Positions 7,744 to 17,857 of a stretch of 64,000 bases of DNA are shown here, piece by piece. The notes beneath the pieces were generated by a model. It was not told where the DNA came from, did not search any database, and saw nothing but the letters and a program-made list of their open reading frames with translations. The stretch spans positions 16,468-80,467 of the forward strand of contig NZ_CADIJR010000018.1 of assembly GCF_902859645.1 (NCBI RefSeq), given 5' to 3'. Source of the stretch: Achromobacter insuavis (lineage in GTDB: Bacteria; Pseudomonadota; Gammaproteobacteria; Burkholderiales; Burkholderiaceae_B). The stretch's first letter is position 1; every line of letters starts with the position of its first letter. The position numbers and the translations under genes were made by a program.

Positions 7744-9342
7744 ATGGGCGACTACGACTTCATTATCGCGGGCGGCGGCACCGCCGGCTGCATCCTGGCC
7801 AACCGCCTGACGGCCGACGGCCGCCACCGGGTGCTGATGCTGGAAGCCGGGCACGAGGCGCGCAGCATGTGGATCTCGATCCCGGCGGGCTTTTCCAAGC
7901 TGCTGGTGAACCCGGACTACAACTGGCGCTTCGCCACCGAGCCGGAGGACAACGTCTACGGCCGCACCATCGCCGTGCCGCGCGGCAAGGGCCTGGGCGG
8001 TTCGACGCTGATCAACGGCATGATCTACGTGCGCGGCCGGCCGCAGGACTACGACGGCTGGGAGGCGGCCGGCGCCGCCGGCTGGGGCGCCGGCACCGCC
8101 GAGCGCGTGTTCCGCAAGATTGAATGCTATGAGCCGGGCGGCGAGACTCGCGGCAAGTCGGGCCCGATGCACGTGGAGGAAGTGGCCGAACGCTTTCCGG
8201 TGTCCGACGCCTTCCTGCGCGCGGCGCAGGAAGACGGCCTGCCGCTCAATCCCGACTACAACGCCGGCCGCCAGGACGGGGTCGGCTACTACCAGGTGGC
8301 GCAGCGCCATGGCCGCCGCTGGAGCGTGGTGGACGGCTACCTCAAGCCGGCCGCCGGCCGCAGGAACCTGACGGTGGAGTGCGGCGCGCACGTGACGCGG
8401 CTGCTGTTCGAGGGCAAGCGCTGCGTCGGCGTGGCCTATCGCAAGAACGGCCAGGAGTTCACCGTGCGGGCGCGGCGCGAGACGCTGCTGTGCCTGGGGG
8501 CGGTGCAGTCGCCGCAACTGCTGGAGCTGTCGGGCGTGGGCAGCCCAGCGCTGCTGCAATCGTTCGGCATTCCGCTGGTGCACGCGCAGCCGCAGGTGGG
8601 CGAGAACTACATCGACCACTTCGCCACGCGCATGAACTGGCGGGTCCGGAACACCGTGACGCTCAACGAGATGTCGCGCGGCTGGCGCCTGGCGCGGCAG
8701 GTGGCGCGCTACTACACCCGCCACAAGGGCATCCTGACGCTGGGCACGGGCCTGGTGCACGGCTTCGTCAAGAGCGCGCCGGACCTGCCGGCGGCCGACG
8801 TGCAGTATTTCTTCGTGCACGCCAGCTACGCCAACGCGGCCGAGCGCATTCTCGACCGCGCGCCGGGCATGACCATCGGCGTGGCGCAGCTGCGGCCGGA
8901 GTCGGTGGGCTCGATCCACCTGAAATCGGCCGACCCGCTGGCCGCGCCGTCGATCCGGCCGAACTTCCTGTCGGCGCAGGTCGACCGCGACAGCCTGGTG
9001 GGCGGCATGCGGGTGGCGCGGCGCATCGTGCAGCGGCCGGCCCTGCAGCGCTATATCGAGCGCGAGCTGAGTCCGGGGGCGGACGTGGACAGCGACGCGC
9101 AATGGCTGGATTTCGCGCGCCGCAACGGCCAGACCATCTACCACCCGATCGGCACCTGCCGCATGGGCGCGGACGCCGGCGCGGTGACCGATCCGCGCCT
9201 GCGGGTCAACGGCATTGCCGGCCTGCGGGTGGTGGACGCCTCGGTGATGCCGAAGATGGTGTCGGGCAACACCCAGGCGGCGGTGATGATGGTGGCCGAG
9301 CGCGGCGCCGAGATGATCCTGGAGGATGCCGCCGCCGCGTGA
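7744..9342 (+). CDS. GMC-family FAD oxidoreductase
   Basis: The 532-residue product is a glucose-methanol-choline oxidoreductase that oxidises an alcohol with FAD. The N-terminal dinucleotide motif IIAGGGTAGCILANRL is followed by the PRGKGLGGSTLINGMIYVRG signature near residue 80. The second GMC signature GAVQSPQLLELSGVG is near 255. The catalytic pair is the histidine in YHPIGTCRMG and the asparagine in VSGNTQAAV near the end. No signal peptide is seen, so it is cytoplasmic or membrane-peripheral, like choline dehydrogenase. It is the last gene of the transketolase operon, 18 bases behind the AroE-like gene, and probably performs the first oxidation of the substrate. Confidence 0.87.
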   Translation: MGDYDFIIAGGGTAGCILANRLTADGRHRVLMLEAGHEARSMWISIPAGFSKLLVNPDYNWRFATEPEDNVYGRTIAVPRGKGLGGSTLINGMIYVRGRPQDYDGWEAAGAAGWGAGTAERVFRKIECYEPGGETRGKSGPMHVEEVAERFPVSDAFLRAAQEDGLPLNPDYNAGRQDGVGYYQVAQRHGRRWSVVDGYLKPAAGRRNLTVECGAHVTRLLFEGKRCVGVAYRKNGQEFTVRARRETLLCLGAVQSPQLLELSGVGSPALLQSFGIPLVHAQPQVGENYIDHFATRMNWRVRNTVTLNEMSRGWRLARQVARYYTRHKGILTLGTGLVHGFVKSAPDLPAADVQYFFVHASYANAAERILDRAPGMTIGVAQLRPESVGSIHLKSADPLAAPSIRPNFLSAQVDRDSLVGGMRVARRIVQRPALQRYIERELSPGADVDSDAQWLDFARRNGQTIYHPIGTCRMGADAGAVTDPRLRVNGIAGLRVVDASVMPKMVSGNTQAAVMMVAERGAEMILEDAAAA

Positions 9343-9380
9343 GAGCGGGTCGGCCCGCGTGGGCCGGCTGCCTCGCGCTT

Positions 9381-10484
9381 TCAACCGTGCCGGCTGCGGT
9401 GCAGGGTCAGCTTGCCGATGCGGTCCCAGTCCCAGGCGATGCCCAGGCCGGGCGCGTCTGATGGAATGGCGCGGCCGTTCTCGATGCGCATGCCGTGTTC
9501 GGTCACCATGTCCAGCTGCGGGATGTATTCCAGCCAGCGGCTGTTGGGCACCGCGCAGCACAGCGCCACGTGGATCTCCATCAGGAAGTGCGGGCACACC
9601 GGCACGTTGTAGGCCTCGGCCATGTGCGCCACCTTGAGCCACGGCGTGATGCCGCCGATGCGGCCCACGTCCACCTGGACGATGGAGCAGGCTTCGCTCT
9701 GCAGGTAGTCCTTGAACTGCGACAGGCTGTAGAGCGATTCGCCCACGGCGACGGGCAGGGTGGTGGACTGGCTCAGCCGGCGATGGGCCTGCACGTCGTC
9801 GGCGTGGATGGGCTCCTCGAACCAGGCCAGGTCCAGCGGCTCGAAGCAGCGCGCGCGGCGGATCGCCTCGGGCAACGAGAAACCCTGGTTGGCGTCGGTC
9901 ATGATGTCCCAGTCCGCGCCGACGGCGGCGCGCACCGCGGACAGCCGCGCCACGTCCTCGGCCACGTGCGGCCGGCCGACCTTGATCTTGGCGCCGCCGA
10001 AGCCGGCCTCGCGCGCCTTGAGGGCCTCTTCCACCAGTTGCGAGGGCGGCAGGTGCAGCCAGCCGCCCTCGGTGGTGTAGAGCGGGATGTCCGCCTTGGC
10101 GCCGCCCGCCAGCCGGTGCAGCGGCAGCCCGGCGCGGCGCGCGCGCAGGTCCCACAGCGCGGTGTCGATGGCGGCCAGCGCGATCGAGGTCAGCGCGCCG
10201 ACCGTGGTGGCGTGGACGCGGTACATCAGGTCGCGCCAGAGCTGTTCGATGTCGTCGGCCTCGCGCCCCAGGAGCAGCGGCGCCAGGTGGTCGTCCAGCA
10301 GCCGGATCACGGACGAGCCGCCAGTGCCGATGGTGTAGCTGTAGCCGGTGCCGGTGACGCCGTCGGCGTCGGTGATGCGCACGATCGGCGTTTCCTGGCG
10401 CTCGAAGCTCTGCACGGCGTCGGTGCGCCGGACCTTGGGCTGCAGGTCGACCTGCAGGATCTCGACGGAAGCGATGCGGGCCAT
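9381..10484 (-). CDS. Mandelate racemase/muconate lactonizing enzyme (MR subgroup, enolase superfamily)
   Basis: The 367-residue product has the enolase-superfamily capping domain and barrel. Visible catalytic and metal residues are the KIK motif (K166, K168), D197 in MTDANQG, E223 in WFEEP, E249 in GES, and the D272/H299 dyad (VDVGRIGG, CPHFLMEIH). Each is two positions later than in classical mandelate racemase numbering, which puts it firmly in the MR subgroup of racemases and acid-sugar dehydratases. It is the last gene of an operon with an ABC importer and the UxaA pair, so an acid-sugar substrate is likely. Length is shorter than L-fuconate or rhamnonate dehydratases. Confidence 0.85.
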   Translation of the reverse strand: MARIASVEILQVDLQPKVRRTDAVQSFERQETPIVRITDADGVTGTGYSYTIGTGGSSVIRLLDDHLAPLLLGREADDIEQLWRDLMYRVHATTVGALTSIALAAIDTALWDLRARRAGLPLHRLAGGAKADIPLYTTEGGWLHLPPSQLVEEALKAREAGFGGAKIKVGRPHVAEDVARLSAVRAAVGADWDIMTDANQGFSLPEAIRRARCFEPLDLAWFEEPIHADDVQAHRRLSQSTTLPVAVGESLYSLSQFKDYLQSEACSIVQVDVGRIGGITPWLKVAHMAEAYNVPVCPHFLMEIHVALCCAVPNSRWLEYIPQLDMVTEHGMRIENGRAIPSDAPGLGIAWDWDRIGKLTLHRSRHG

Positions 10485-10497
10485 GGGGTCTCCTGGA

Positions 10498-11316
10498 TCA
10501 GCCGCCGGCCTTGCCGACTTCCTGCGGCAAGTCGACGCCGTGGAACTGCTTGTAGATGGTGTTCAGTTCGCCGCTCTTGAGATTGGCGCGCACCCAGCCG
10601 TCCAGCTTGTCCTTGAGCGCCGGTTCGTTCTTGCGCAGGCCGATGGCCAGCATGTTCAGGCGCATCACGAACTTCGATTCCATCTGCTTGGCCGGCGCCT
10701 TTTCGTTGATGGTGCGCAGCAGGGCCGGCGCGGTGGCGAAGATGTCGGCCTGGCCGCTGACCACGGCGGTGATCGAGGTGGCGTCGTCGTCGAAGCGGAT
10801 GATCTGCGCGTCCTTGGGGGCGATCCGGGTCAGCTCGGTGTCGTTGGTGGTGCCGCGGGTGGCGATGACCTTCTTGTTGGACAGGTCGGCCGCGCTGGTC
10901 AGCTTCATGTCCCTGGGCGCGCCGACCACCGCCAGGATGGCGGCATAAGGCGTGGAGAAGTCGATGACCTTCTGGCGCTCGGGCGTGACCGACATGCTGG
11001 AGATGACGATGTCGGCCTTGCCGGTCTGCAGGAACGGCACGCGGTTGGCGCCGGTGGTGGGCACGATCTCCAGCGTCACGCCCAGGCCCTTGGCCAGCAG
11101 CCGCGCGGTCTCGACGTCGGAGCCGGTGGGGTTGAGCGCGGCGTCCTTCATGCCGTAGGGCGGCACGCCCAGGTCGATGGCCACGCGCAGCTTGCCGGCC
11201 TTCATGATGTCGTCGAGCTGGTCGGCGTGGGCGGCGCCGGACACGGCCAGGCCGCCGATCAGGGCCAGGCCGGCGAAAGCGGCGCGCAGCCGCGGCGGAA
11301 ATACGGACTTGTTCAT
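10498..11316 (-). CDS. ABC transporter periplasmic substrate-binding protein (polar amino acid family 3)
   Basis: The 272-residue product starts with a signal peptide (MNKSVFPPRLRAAFAG to a cleavage near AAHA-DQ). It continues as a family 3 solute-binding protein with GKLRVAIDLGVPPYG, GKADIVISSMSVTPERQKVIDFS and a late VSGQADIFAT segment. The ATG at 11316 has a GGAG site nine bases upstream; the in-frame ATGs further upstream lack one. It binds the imported solute in the periplasm for the two permeases and ATPase encoded just upstream. The family is named for polar amino acids, but here the enzymes around it point to a sugar acid or other carboxylate. Confidence 0.88.
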   Translation of the reverse strand: MNKSVFPPRLRAAFAGLALIGGLAVSGAAHADQLDDIMKAGKLRVAIDLGVPPYGMKDAALNPTGSDVETARLLAKGLGVTLEIVPTTGANRVPFLQTGKADIVISSMSVTPERQKVIDFSTPYAAILAVVGAPRDMKLTSAADLSNKKVIATRGTTNDTELTRIAPKDAQIIRFDDDATSITAVVSGQADIFATAPALLRTINEKAPAKQMESKFVMRLNMLAIGLRKNEPALKDKLDGWVRANLKSGELNTIYKQFHGVDLPQEVGKAGG

Positions 11317-11368
11317 GCGGGTTGTCTCCATTGTCGTTGTCATCGGGCAGGGGGCGGGGCCGGCGGCC

Positions 11369-12083
<715 letters not shown>

Positions 12084-12100
<17 letters not shown>

Positions 12101-12743
12101 TGAGTCTCCTTTCCAAGGAACGGCTCCAGCGCGACAGCGGGTAGCACATGAGGAAGTACAGGACGGCGGCGCAGCCGAAATAGACGAAGGGCTGGAAGGT
12201 CGAGTTGTTGAGGATCTTGGCGTTGTAGGCCAGCTCCGGATAGCCGATCACCAGCGAGGCGATCGAGGTGTTCTTGATGATCTGCACCAGGAAGCCGACG
12301 GTGGGCGGGGTGGCGATGCGCAGCGCCTGCGGCAGCACCACCTTGGCCATGCGCTGCAGCCGCGACAGGCCCAGGCATTCGGCCGCTTCCCACTGGTTCT
12401 TCGGCACCGCCTGGATGCAGCCGCGCCAGATCTCGCCCAGGAAGGCGCTGGAGTAGATCGTCATGGCCAGGCCGGCCGCGGCCAGCGCCGACAGCTCGCC
12501 CAGGCCGAACAAGCTGGGGCCGAAGAAGCACAGGCCCATCAGCACCAGCAGCGGCGTGCCCTGGATCACCTGGATGTAGCCGGCGGCGGCCGCGCGCAGG
12601 GCGCGGCGCGGCGAGACGCGGGCCAGCGCCAGCAGCAGGCCGGCCAGGCCGCCGCCGGCGAAGGTCCAGGCCGACAGCTTGACGGTGCCCCAGGCGCCTT
12701 CCACCAGATACCAGGCGTGTTGTTCGGGAATGAAGAAAGCCAT
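12084..12743 (-). CDS. ABC transporter permease (His/Glu/Gln/Arg/opine type)
   Basis: The 219-residue inner-membrane permease has about five hydrophobic helices and the EAA loop (NQWEAAECLGLSRLQRMAKVVLP order of residues) that docks on the ATPase. It is one of two different permeases of this importer. It begins 10 bases after the upstream permease gene and overlaps the ATPase start. Confidence 0.88.
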
Positions 12744-12753
12744 GGCGCGTCCC

Positions 12754-13437
12754 CTACAGCGGCGTGCCGAGCTTGCGCCGGCGCGGGAACACGACCTGGG
12801 CCAGCAGCCAGAACCCCAGCCGCATCAGCCACGACAGCGCCAGGTACACGCCCCACAGCACGATGAAGACCTCGAAGTTGCGGTAGGTGTCCGACTGGAT
12901 GCGGTTGGCCACGCCCAGCAGTTCCTCGGCGCCCACCGCCGACATGATGCTGGAGGCCAGCATCAGCAGCACGAACTGGCTGGTCAGCGACGGATAGACC
13001 CGTTCGACCGCCGGACGCAGCACCACGTGCCAGAACACCTGCAGCCGCGACAGCGCCAGGCACTCGCCGGCCTCGAGCTGGTCCTTGGGGATGGATTCGA
13101 TGCCGGCGCGCACGATCTCGCAGGTGTAGGCGCCGATGTTGATCACCAGCGCCAGCACCGCGCCCGCCATGATCGGCATGGTGAGGCCGGCGCTGGACAG
13201 GCCGAAGATGAGGAAATAGGCCTGGATCAGCAGCGGCGTGTTGCGGATCAGTTCCACATAGCCGCCGGCCACGGCGCGCAGCCAGCCCAGGCGGCTGTTG
13301 CGCGCCAGCGCGCACAGCGTGCCGAGGATGAAGCCCAGCACGGTGGCGCAGAACGACAGCTTGACCGTGACCCACGCGCCCTGCGCGAGCAGGGGCCACT
13401 GTTCAAGCACCGAGGCGAAATCAAACGTGTAGTTCAC
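12754..13437 (-). CDS. ABC transporter permease (His/Glu/Gln/Arg/opine type)
   Basis: The 227-residue permease resembles the next gene product in layout: an N-terminal periplasmic segment, several transmembrane helices and an EAA loop with DQLEAGECLALSRLQVFW near the middle. The pair forms a heterodimeric channel. It lies 22 bases behind the UxaA-type large-subunit gene, placing transport and dehydration in the same transcript. Confidence 0.88.
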   Translation of the reverse strand: MNYTFDFASVLEQWPLLAQGAWVTVKLSFCATVLGFILGTLCALARNSRLGWLRAVAGGYVELIRNTPLLIQAYFLIFGLSSAGLTMPIMAGAVLALVINIGAYTCEIVRAGIESIPKDQLEAGECLALSRLQVFWHVVLRPAVERVYPSLTSQFVLLMLASSIMSAVGAEELLGVANRIQSDTYRNFEVFIVLWGVYLALSWLMRLGFWLLAQVVFPRRRKLGTPL

Positions 13438-13459
13438 CGTCTCGCTCCCTGGGGCCGCG

Positions 13460-14692
13460 TCAGGCGGCGCGGCTCAATGGCAGGCAGGACGGGCCGATCG
13501 GCTCGAACGCCTTGTAGGTGAGGATGAATTCGCGGTGGCCCAGGTCCTCGGACTTGCTGGGCGCGCCGTTGGCGACCGCGCGGACCTGGGCATGGATCTC
13601 CTCGGCCACCTCCTGCAGCGAGCCGCGGCCCTCCAGGATGCGGCCGGCGTCCACGTCCATGTCCTCGCCCAGGGCGCGGTAGGTGTCGGGGTTGGCGCAG
13701 ACCTTGATGACCGGGGAGACCGCGGAGCCCACCACCGAGCCGCGCCCGGTGGTGAACAGGATCACGTGCGAGCCGCAGGCGATCAGTTCGACGATCTCGG
13801 CGTTGTCGCTGATGTTGGGAAAGCCGAAGCGCGGTTCGCCGTCGGGCACCACGTCCAGCAGGTACAGGCCGCCGAAGGGCGGCACGTCGCCCGGCTTGAT
13901 GATGCCGTCGATGGGCGAGGCGCCGCTCTTGGCGTAGGCGCCGAGCGATTTTTCCTCGATGGTCGAGAGACCGCCGTCGGCGTTGCCGGGCGCGAAGCTG
14001 CCGTGGCCCATGATGCTGTAGTAGCGCGCCGCCTTGTTGACGCAGGCCACGATCTCCTCGCCCAGCTCGGGCGTGGCGGCGCGGCGCCGCATGTGGAATT
14101 CGCAGCCGACCAGTTCGCCGGTCTCTTCGAAGATACAGGTGGCGTCCTGCGCGATCAGCATGTCGAAGGCGCGGCCCACCGCCGGGTTGGCGGTGATGCC
14201 GCTGGTGCCGTCCGAGCCGCCGCAGATGGTGCCGATCACCAGTTCGTCGATGCCCATGGGCACGCGCTGCTGTTGCGCCAGGTCCCTGGCGGTGGCGCGC
14301 ACCCAGGCGCGGCCCTCGGCCACGGTGCTGCGGGTGCCGCCGCGCTGCTGGATGGTGAGGGTCTGGACCGGGCGGCCGGAGTCGGCGATGGCCGCTTCCA
14401 GCTTGCGCTTGTTCATGCTTTCACAGCCCAGCGACACCAGCAGCGCGGCGCCGACGTTGGGGTGGGTGGCGATGGCCGTCATCATGCGTTCGGCATAGGC
14501 GTTGGGGTAGCAGCCGGGAAAACCCACCAGGTGCACCTGCACGTCGCCGGCCAGGTCGCGGAAATCCAGCGCGATCTCGCGCGCCACGTGATGGGCGCAT
14601 TCGACCAGGTAGGCGACGACGACCACGTTGCGGATGCCTTTGCGGCCGTCGGCGCGCGGATAGCCCTGCAGGGGCTGGGACAGATCGGTCAT
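13460..14692 (-). CDS. UxaA-family hydro-lyase, large (C-terminal) subunit
   Basis: The 410-residue product corresponds to the catalytic part of altronate/galactarate dehydratases (UxaA, GarD). It starts with GYPRADGRKGIRN, typical of the family, and contains the SLGCESMN and GGSDGTSGITANPAVG segments that carry metal and substrate contacts, plus a conserved late GSVVGS region. UxaA-type enzymes are iron-dependent and remove water from a sugar acid to give a 2-keto-3-deoxy acid. The N-terminal SAF domain is a separate gene immediately upstream. The same split layout is used by (R)-sulfolactate sulfo-lyase (SuyAB), so a lyase other than a dehydratase cannot be excluded, but the nearby SDR and FAH hydrolase favour a sugar acid. 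Confidence 0.82.
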   Translation of the reverse strand: MTDLSQPLQGYPRADGRKGIRNVVVVAYLVECAHHVAREIALDFRDLAGDVQVHLVGFPGCYPNAYAERMMTAIATHPNVGAALLVSLGCESMNKRKLEAAIADSGRPVQTLTIQQRGGTRSTVAEGRAWVRATARDLAQQQRVPMGIDELVIGTICGGSDGTSGITANPAVGRAFDMLIAQDATCIFEETGELVGCEFHMRRRAATPELGEEIVACVNKAARYYSIMGHGSFAPGNADGGLSTIEEKSLGAYAKSGASPIDGIIKPGDVPPFGGLYLLDVVPDGEPRFGFPNISDNAEIVELIACGSHVILFTTGRGSVVGSAVSPVIKVCANPDTYRALGEDMDVDAGRILEGRGSLQEVAEEIHAQVRAVANGAPSKSEDLGHREFILTYKAFEPIGPSCLPLSRAA

Positions 14693-14702
14693 GGCGGAAA
14701 CC

Positions 14703-15056
14703 TCAGTGCCGGTCGGTGAAGGCGCGGCCTTCTTCCAACGTGTAGGTGGGGGTGTAGTCGCTGTCGAGGTTGTGGGTGTGGATGTGGTCCCCGGCCGCGA
14801 CGGCGGCGGTCAGGCTGCCGATGATGGCGCCGTACTTCAGGATCTTTTCGCCGGCCGGCATGGCGTGGCGCGCCAGCTTGTGGCCCAGGCCCAGCGGCGC
14901 GGCGATGACGGCGCTGCCGTCTTCGAGCTGCACGCGGGCGCCGGCGGGCAGGGCGTGGCGCACGATCAGGCAGTTGTCTTCGGGGGAAATCAGCAGGAGC
15001 TGAGGGTCCAGGGTGGCTTGTCTCGTCATGATTTTTTGTGTGTTGATGTTTTGCAT
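14703..15056 (-). CDS. UxaA-family hydro-lyase, small SAF-domain subunit
   Basis: The product of up to 117 residues is a stand-alone SAF domain, the N-terminal part of UxaA/GarD dehydratases. It ends with the typical ILKYGAIIGSLTAAVAAGDHIHTHNL segment. It pairs with the large subunit encoded 10 bases downstream. Two starts are possible: ATG at 15056, or ATG at 15029 giving MTRQATL and a length closer to relatives. Neither has a strong ribosome binding site. It is the first gene of a seven-gene minus-strand operon and is divergent from the SDR-FAH-IclR operon. Confidence 0.8.
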   Translation of the reverse strand: MQNINTQKIMTRQATLDPQLLLISPEDNCLIVRHALPAGARVQLEDGSAVIAAPLGLGHKLARHAMPAGEKILKYGAIIGSLTAAVAAGDHIHTHNLDSDYTPTYTLEEGRAFTDRH

Positions 15057-15199
15057 ATAAAAGCAAGTTTCATATTCGTGGTCAACACACGTTTGCCCTT
15101 GGGTGAGGAAAAAGGGGTTGAAATTCGGGTAATTACTGAGTTTTTCGGCATGTCGTCGGCTTGCGGCGCGCCATAAATCCCGTATATTTGTTTTTATGA

Positions 15200-16049
<850 letters not shown>

Positions 16050-16086
16050 GCCGCCGTCCCGCTTTGTTCCCTTTCAAGGATTCCGC

Positions 16087-16941
16087 ATGAAACTCGTACG
16101 CTACGGCCAGCCCGGCCAGGAAAAACCCGGCCTGATCGACGCCCAGGGCGCGCTGCGCGACCTGTCGGGCGTGGTCGCCGACATCGACACCGCCGCCATC
16201 GCCCCGGCGATGCTGGCCAGATTGGCCAAACTCGACCCCGCCGGCCTGCCGCGCGTGGACGGCGCGGTGCGCTACGGCTGCCCGGTCAACGGCGTCGGCA
16301 AGATCGTCTGCGTCGGCCTGAACTACGCCGACCACGCCGCCGAGTCCGGCCTGCCGGTGCCCGCCGAGCCGGTCCTGTTCCTCAAGCCCAGCTCGTCGCT
16401 GAGCGGCCCGAACGACCCGGTGATCATCCCGCGCGGCTCGGTCAAGACCGACTGGGAAGTGGAGCTGGGCGTGGTCATCGGCAAGAAGGCCTCGTACGTG
16501 GAAGAAAGCGAGGCCATGGACTACGTGGCCGGCTACACCGTGGTCAACGACGTGTCCGAGCGCGAGTACCAGATCGAGCGCGGCGGCCAGTGGGACAAGG
16601 GCAAGGGCTGCGACACCTTCGCGCCGGTCGGCCCGTGGCTGGTGACGCGCGACGAGATCGCCGATCCGCAGGACCTGGACATGTGGCTGGAAGTGAACGG
16701 CCACCGCTTCCAGAACGGCAGCACCCGCACCATGGTGTTCGGCGTGAAGACGCTGGTCAGCTACATCAGCCGCTTCATGTCGCTGATGCCGGGCGATATC
16801 ATCAGCACCGGCACGCCGCCGGGCGTGGGCCTGGGCCAGAAGCCGCCGGTCTACCTGAAGGCGGGCGACGAGATGCGCCTGGGCATCGCCGGACTGGGCG
16901 AGCAGCGCCAGGCCCTGCAGGCCTGGGTCCGCGCCGAATAA
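16087..16941 (+). CDS. FAH-family hydrolase, 2,4-diketo-3-deoxy acid hydrolase type
   Basis: The 284-residue product is a fumarylacetoacetate hydrolase-family enzyme with a divalent-metal site. Typical segments are VCVGLNYADHAAE, PVLFLKPSSSLSGPND, the metal-ligand stretch DWEVELGVVIG, GYTVVNDVSERE, KGCDTFAPVGPWL and ISTGTPPGVG near the C-terminus. This subgroup includes L-2,4-diketo-3-deoxyrhamnonate hydrolase (LRA6), which releases pyruvate and a hydroxy acid. The preceding SDR is the matching upstream enzyme. It acts in the cytoplasm. Start ATG at 16087 follows CAAGGA. Confidence 0.87.
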   Translation: MKLVRYGQPGQEKPGLIDAQGALRDLSGVVADIDTAAIAPAMLARLAKLDPAGLPRVDGAVRYGCPVNGVGKIVCVGLNYADHAAESGLPVPAEPVLFLKPSSSLSGPNDPVIIPRGSVKTDWEVELGVVIGKKASYVEESEAMDYVAGYTVVNDVSEREYQIERGGQWDKGKGCDTFAPVGPWLVTRDEIADPQDLDMWLEVNGHRFQNGSTRTMVFGVKTLVSYISRFMSLMPGDIISTGTPPGVGLGQKPPVYLKAGDEMRLGIAGLGEQRQALQAWVRAE

Positions 16942-16969
16942 AATCGGGTTCCACTCCTTTGCCGCCGCC

Positions 16970-17818
16970 ATGACCGCATCCAAGATTCCCGTTCCCGATC
17001 CCGCCACGCCCGAGGCCGACGCCGCGGACTCGCCGGGCGCGCAACGCTACGCCGCGCCCGCCCTGGAAAAGGGGCTGGACATCCTGGAGGCGCTGGCGGC
17101 CAGCCCGGCCGGCTACACGCTGGCCGAGCTGGCGCAGAAGATCGGCCGCAGCGTCAGCGAGATCTTCCGCATGGCGGTGACGCTGCAGCGACGCGGCTTC
17201 GTGCAGGTCGACGACAACGATCGCTACACGCTGACGCTGAAGATGTTCGAGCTGGCGCACCGTCAGCAGCCGCTGAAATCGCTGGTGAGCGTGGCGCTGC
17301 CGCTGCTGCGCGAACTGGCCAACCGCGCGCGCCAGTCTTGCCACCTGGCGGTCTACCAGGCCGGCCGGGTGGTGGTGATCGCGCAGGTCGACAGCCCCGA
17401 GCGCTGGTCGTTCGGCCTGAAGGTCGGCGTGATGATGGGGCTGACGGACACGTCCTCGGGCCACGTGCTGCTGGCGTTCCGCGACGAGGTCGAGCGCACC
17501 CGCATGCTGGCCGCCCACATCAAGGTGGAAGGCGAGCTGGAGTCCGACCCGGGCGAACTGTTCCCGATCCTGGCGGACGTGCGCAAGAATGGCTGCGCCT
17601 GCATGGCCAGCCGCCAGATCCGCGGCATCACCAACGTCGCCTACCCGGTGATGGGCGTGGGCAACCACGTCATCGCCGCGATCAACGTGCCGCACATCGA
17701 GCGCATCGACCGCAAGGAATCGCCCAGCATCGCCCAGGTGCAGGAGATCGTCGGCAACGTCGCCCAGCGGCTGTCGACCCTGATGGGCTACAGCGGCTAC
17801 CTGCCGGAACAGAGCTAG
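16970..17818 (+). CDS. IclR-family transcriptional regulator
   Basis: The 282-residue regulator has a winged helix at about residues 25-90 (PALEKGLDILEALA, then LAQKIGRSVSEIFRMAVTLQRRGFV) and a C-terminal IclR effector domain with GHVLLAF, NGCACMASRQIRGITNVAYPV and AINVPHIERID. It follows the hydrolase gene by 28 bases in the same direction. It most likely controls both divergent operons from 15057-15278 in response to a pathway intermediate. Whether it activates or represses cannot be read from sequence. Confidence 0.9.
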   Translation: MTASKIPVPDPATPEADAADSPGAQRYAAPALEKGLDILEALAASPAGYTLAELAQKIGRSVSEIFRMAVTLQRRGFVQVDDNDRYTLTLKMFELAHRQQPLKSLVSVALPLLRELANRARQSCHLAVYQAGRVVVIAQVDSPERWSFGLKVGVMMGLTDTSSGHVLLAFRDEVERTRMLAAHIKVEGELESDPGELFPILADVRKNGCACMASRQIRGITNVAYPVMGVGNHVIAAINVPHIERIDRKESPSIAQVQEIVGNVAQRLSTLMGYSGYLPEQS

Positions 17819-17857
17819 GGGGCGACGCCCGCCGCCGCGGCTGACGACAGCGCCTGA

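Noticed and set aside
6802-10155. A very long open frame on the minus strand opposite the AroE-like and GMC genes.
   Set aside because: It is antisense to well-supported genes with clear family motifs, and its translation is Arg/Ala/His-rich low-complexity sequence, as expected from high-GC codon bias.
13460-15056. Assignment of the UxaA pair as (R)-sulfolactate sulfo-lyase SuyAB.
   Set aside because: The split layout fits, but no sulfolactate dehydrogenase or sulfite handling genes are nearby, while SDR and FAH enzymes for diketo sugar acids are.
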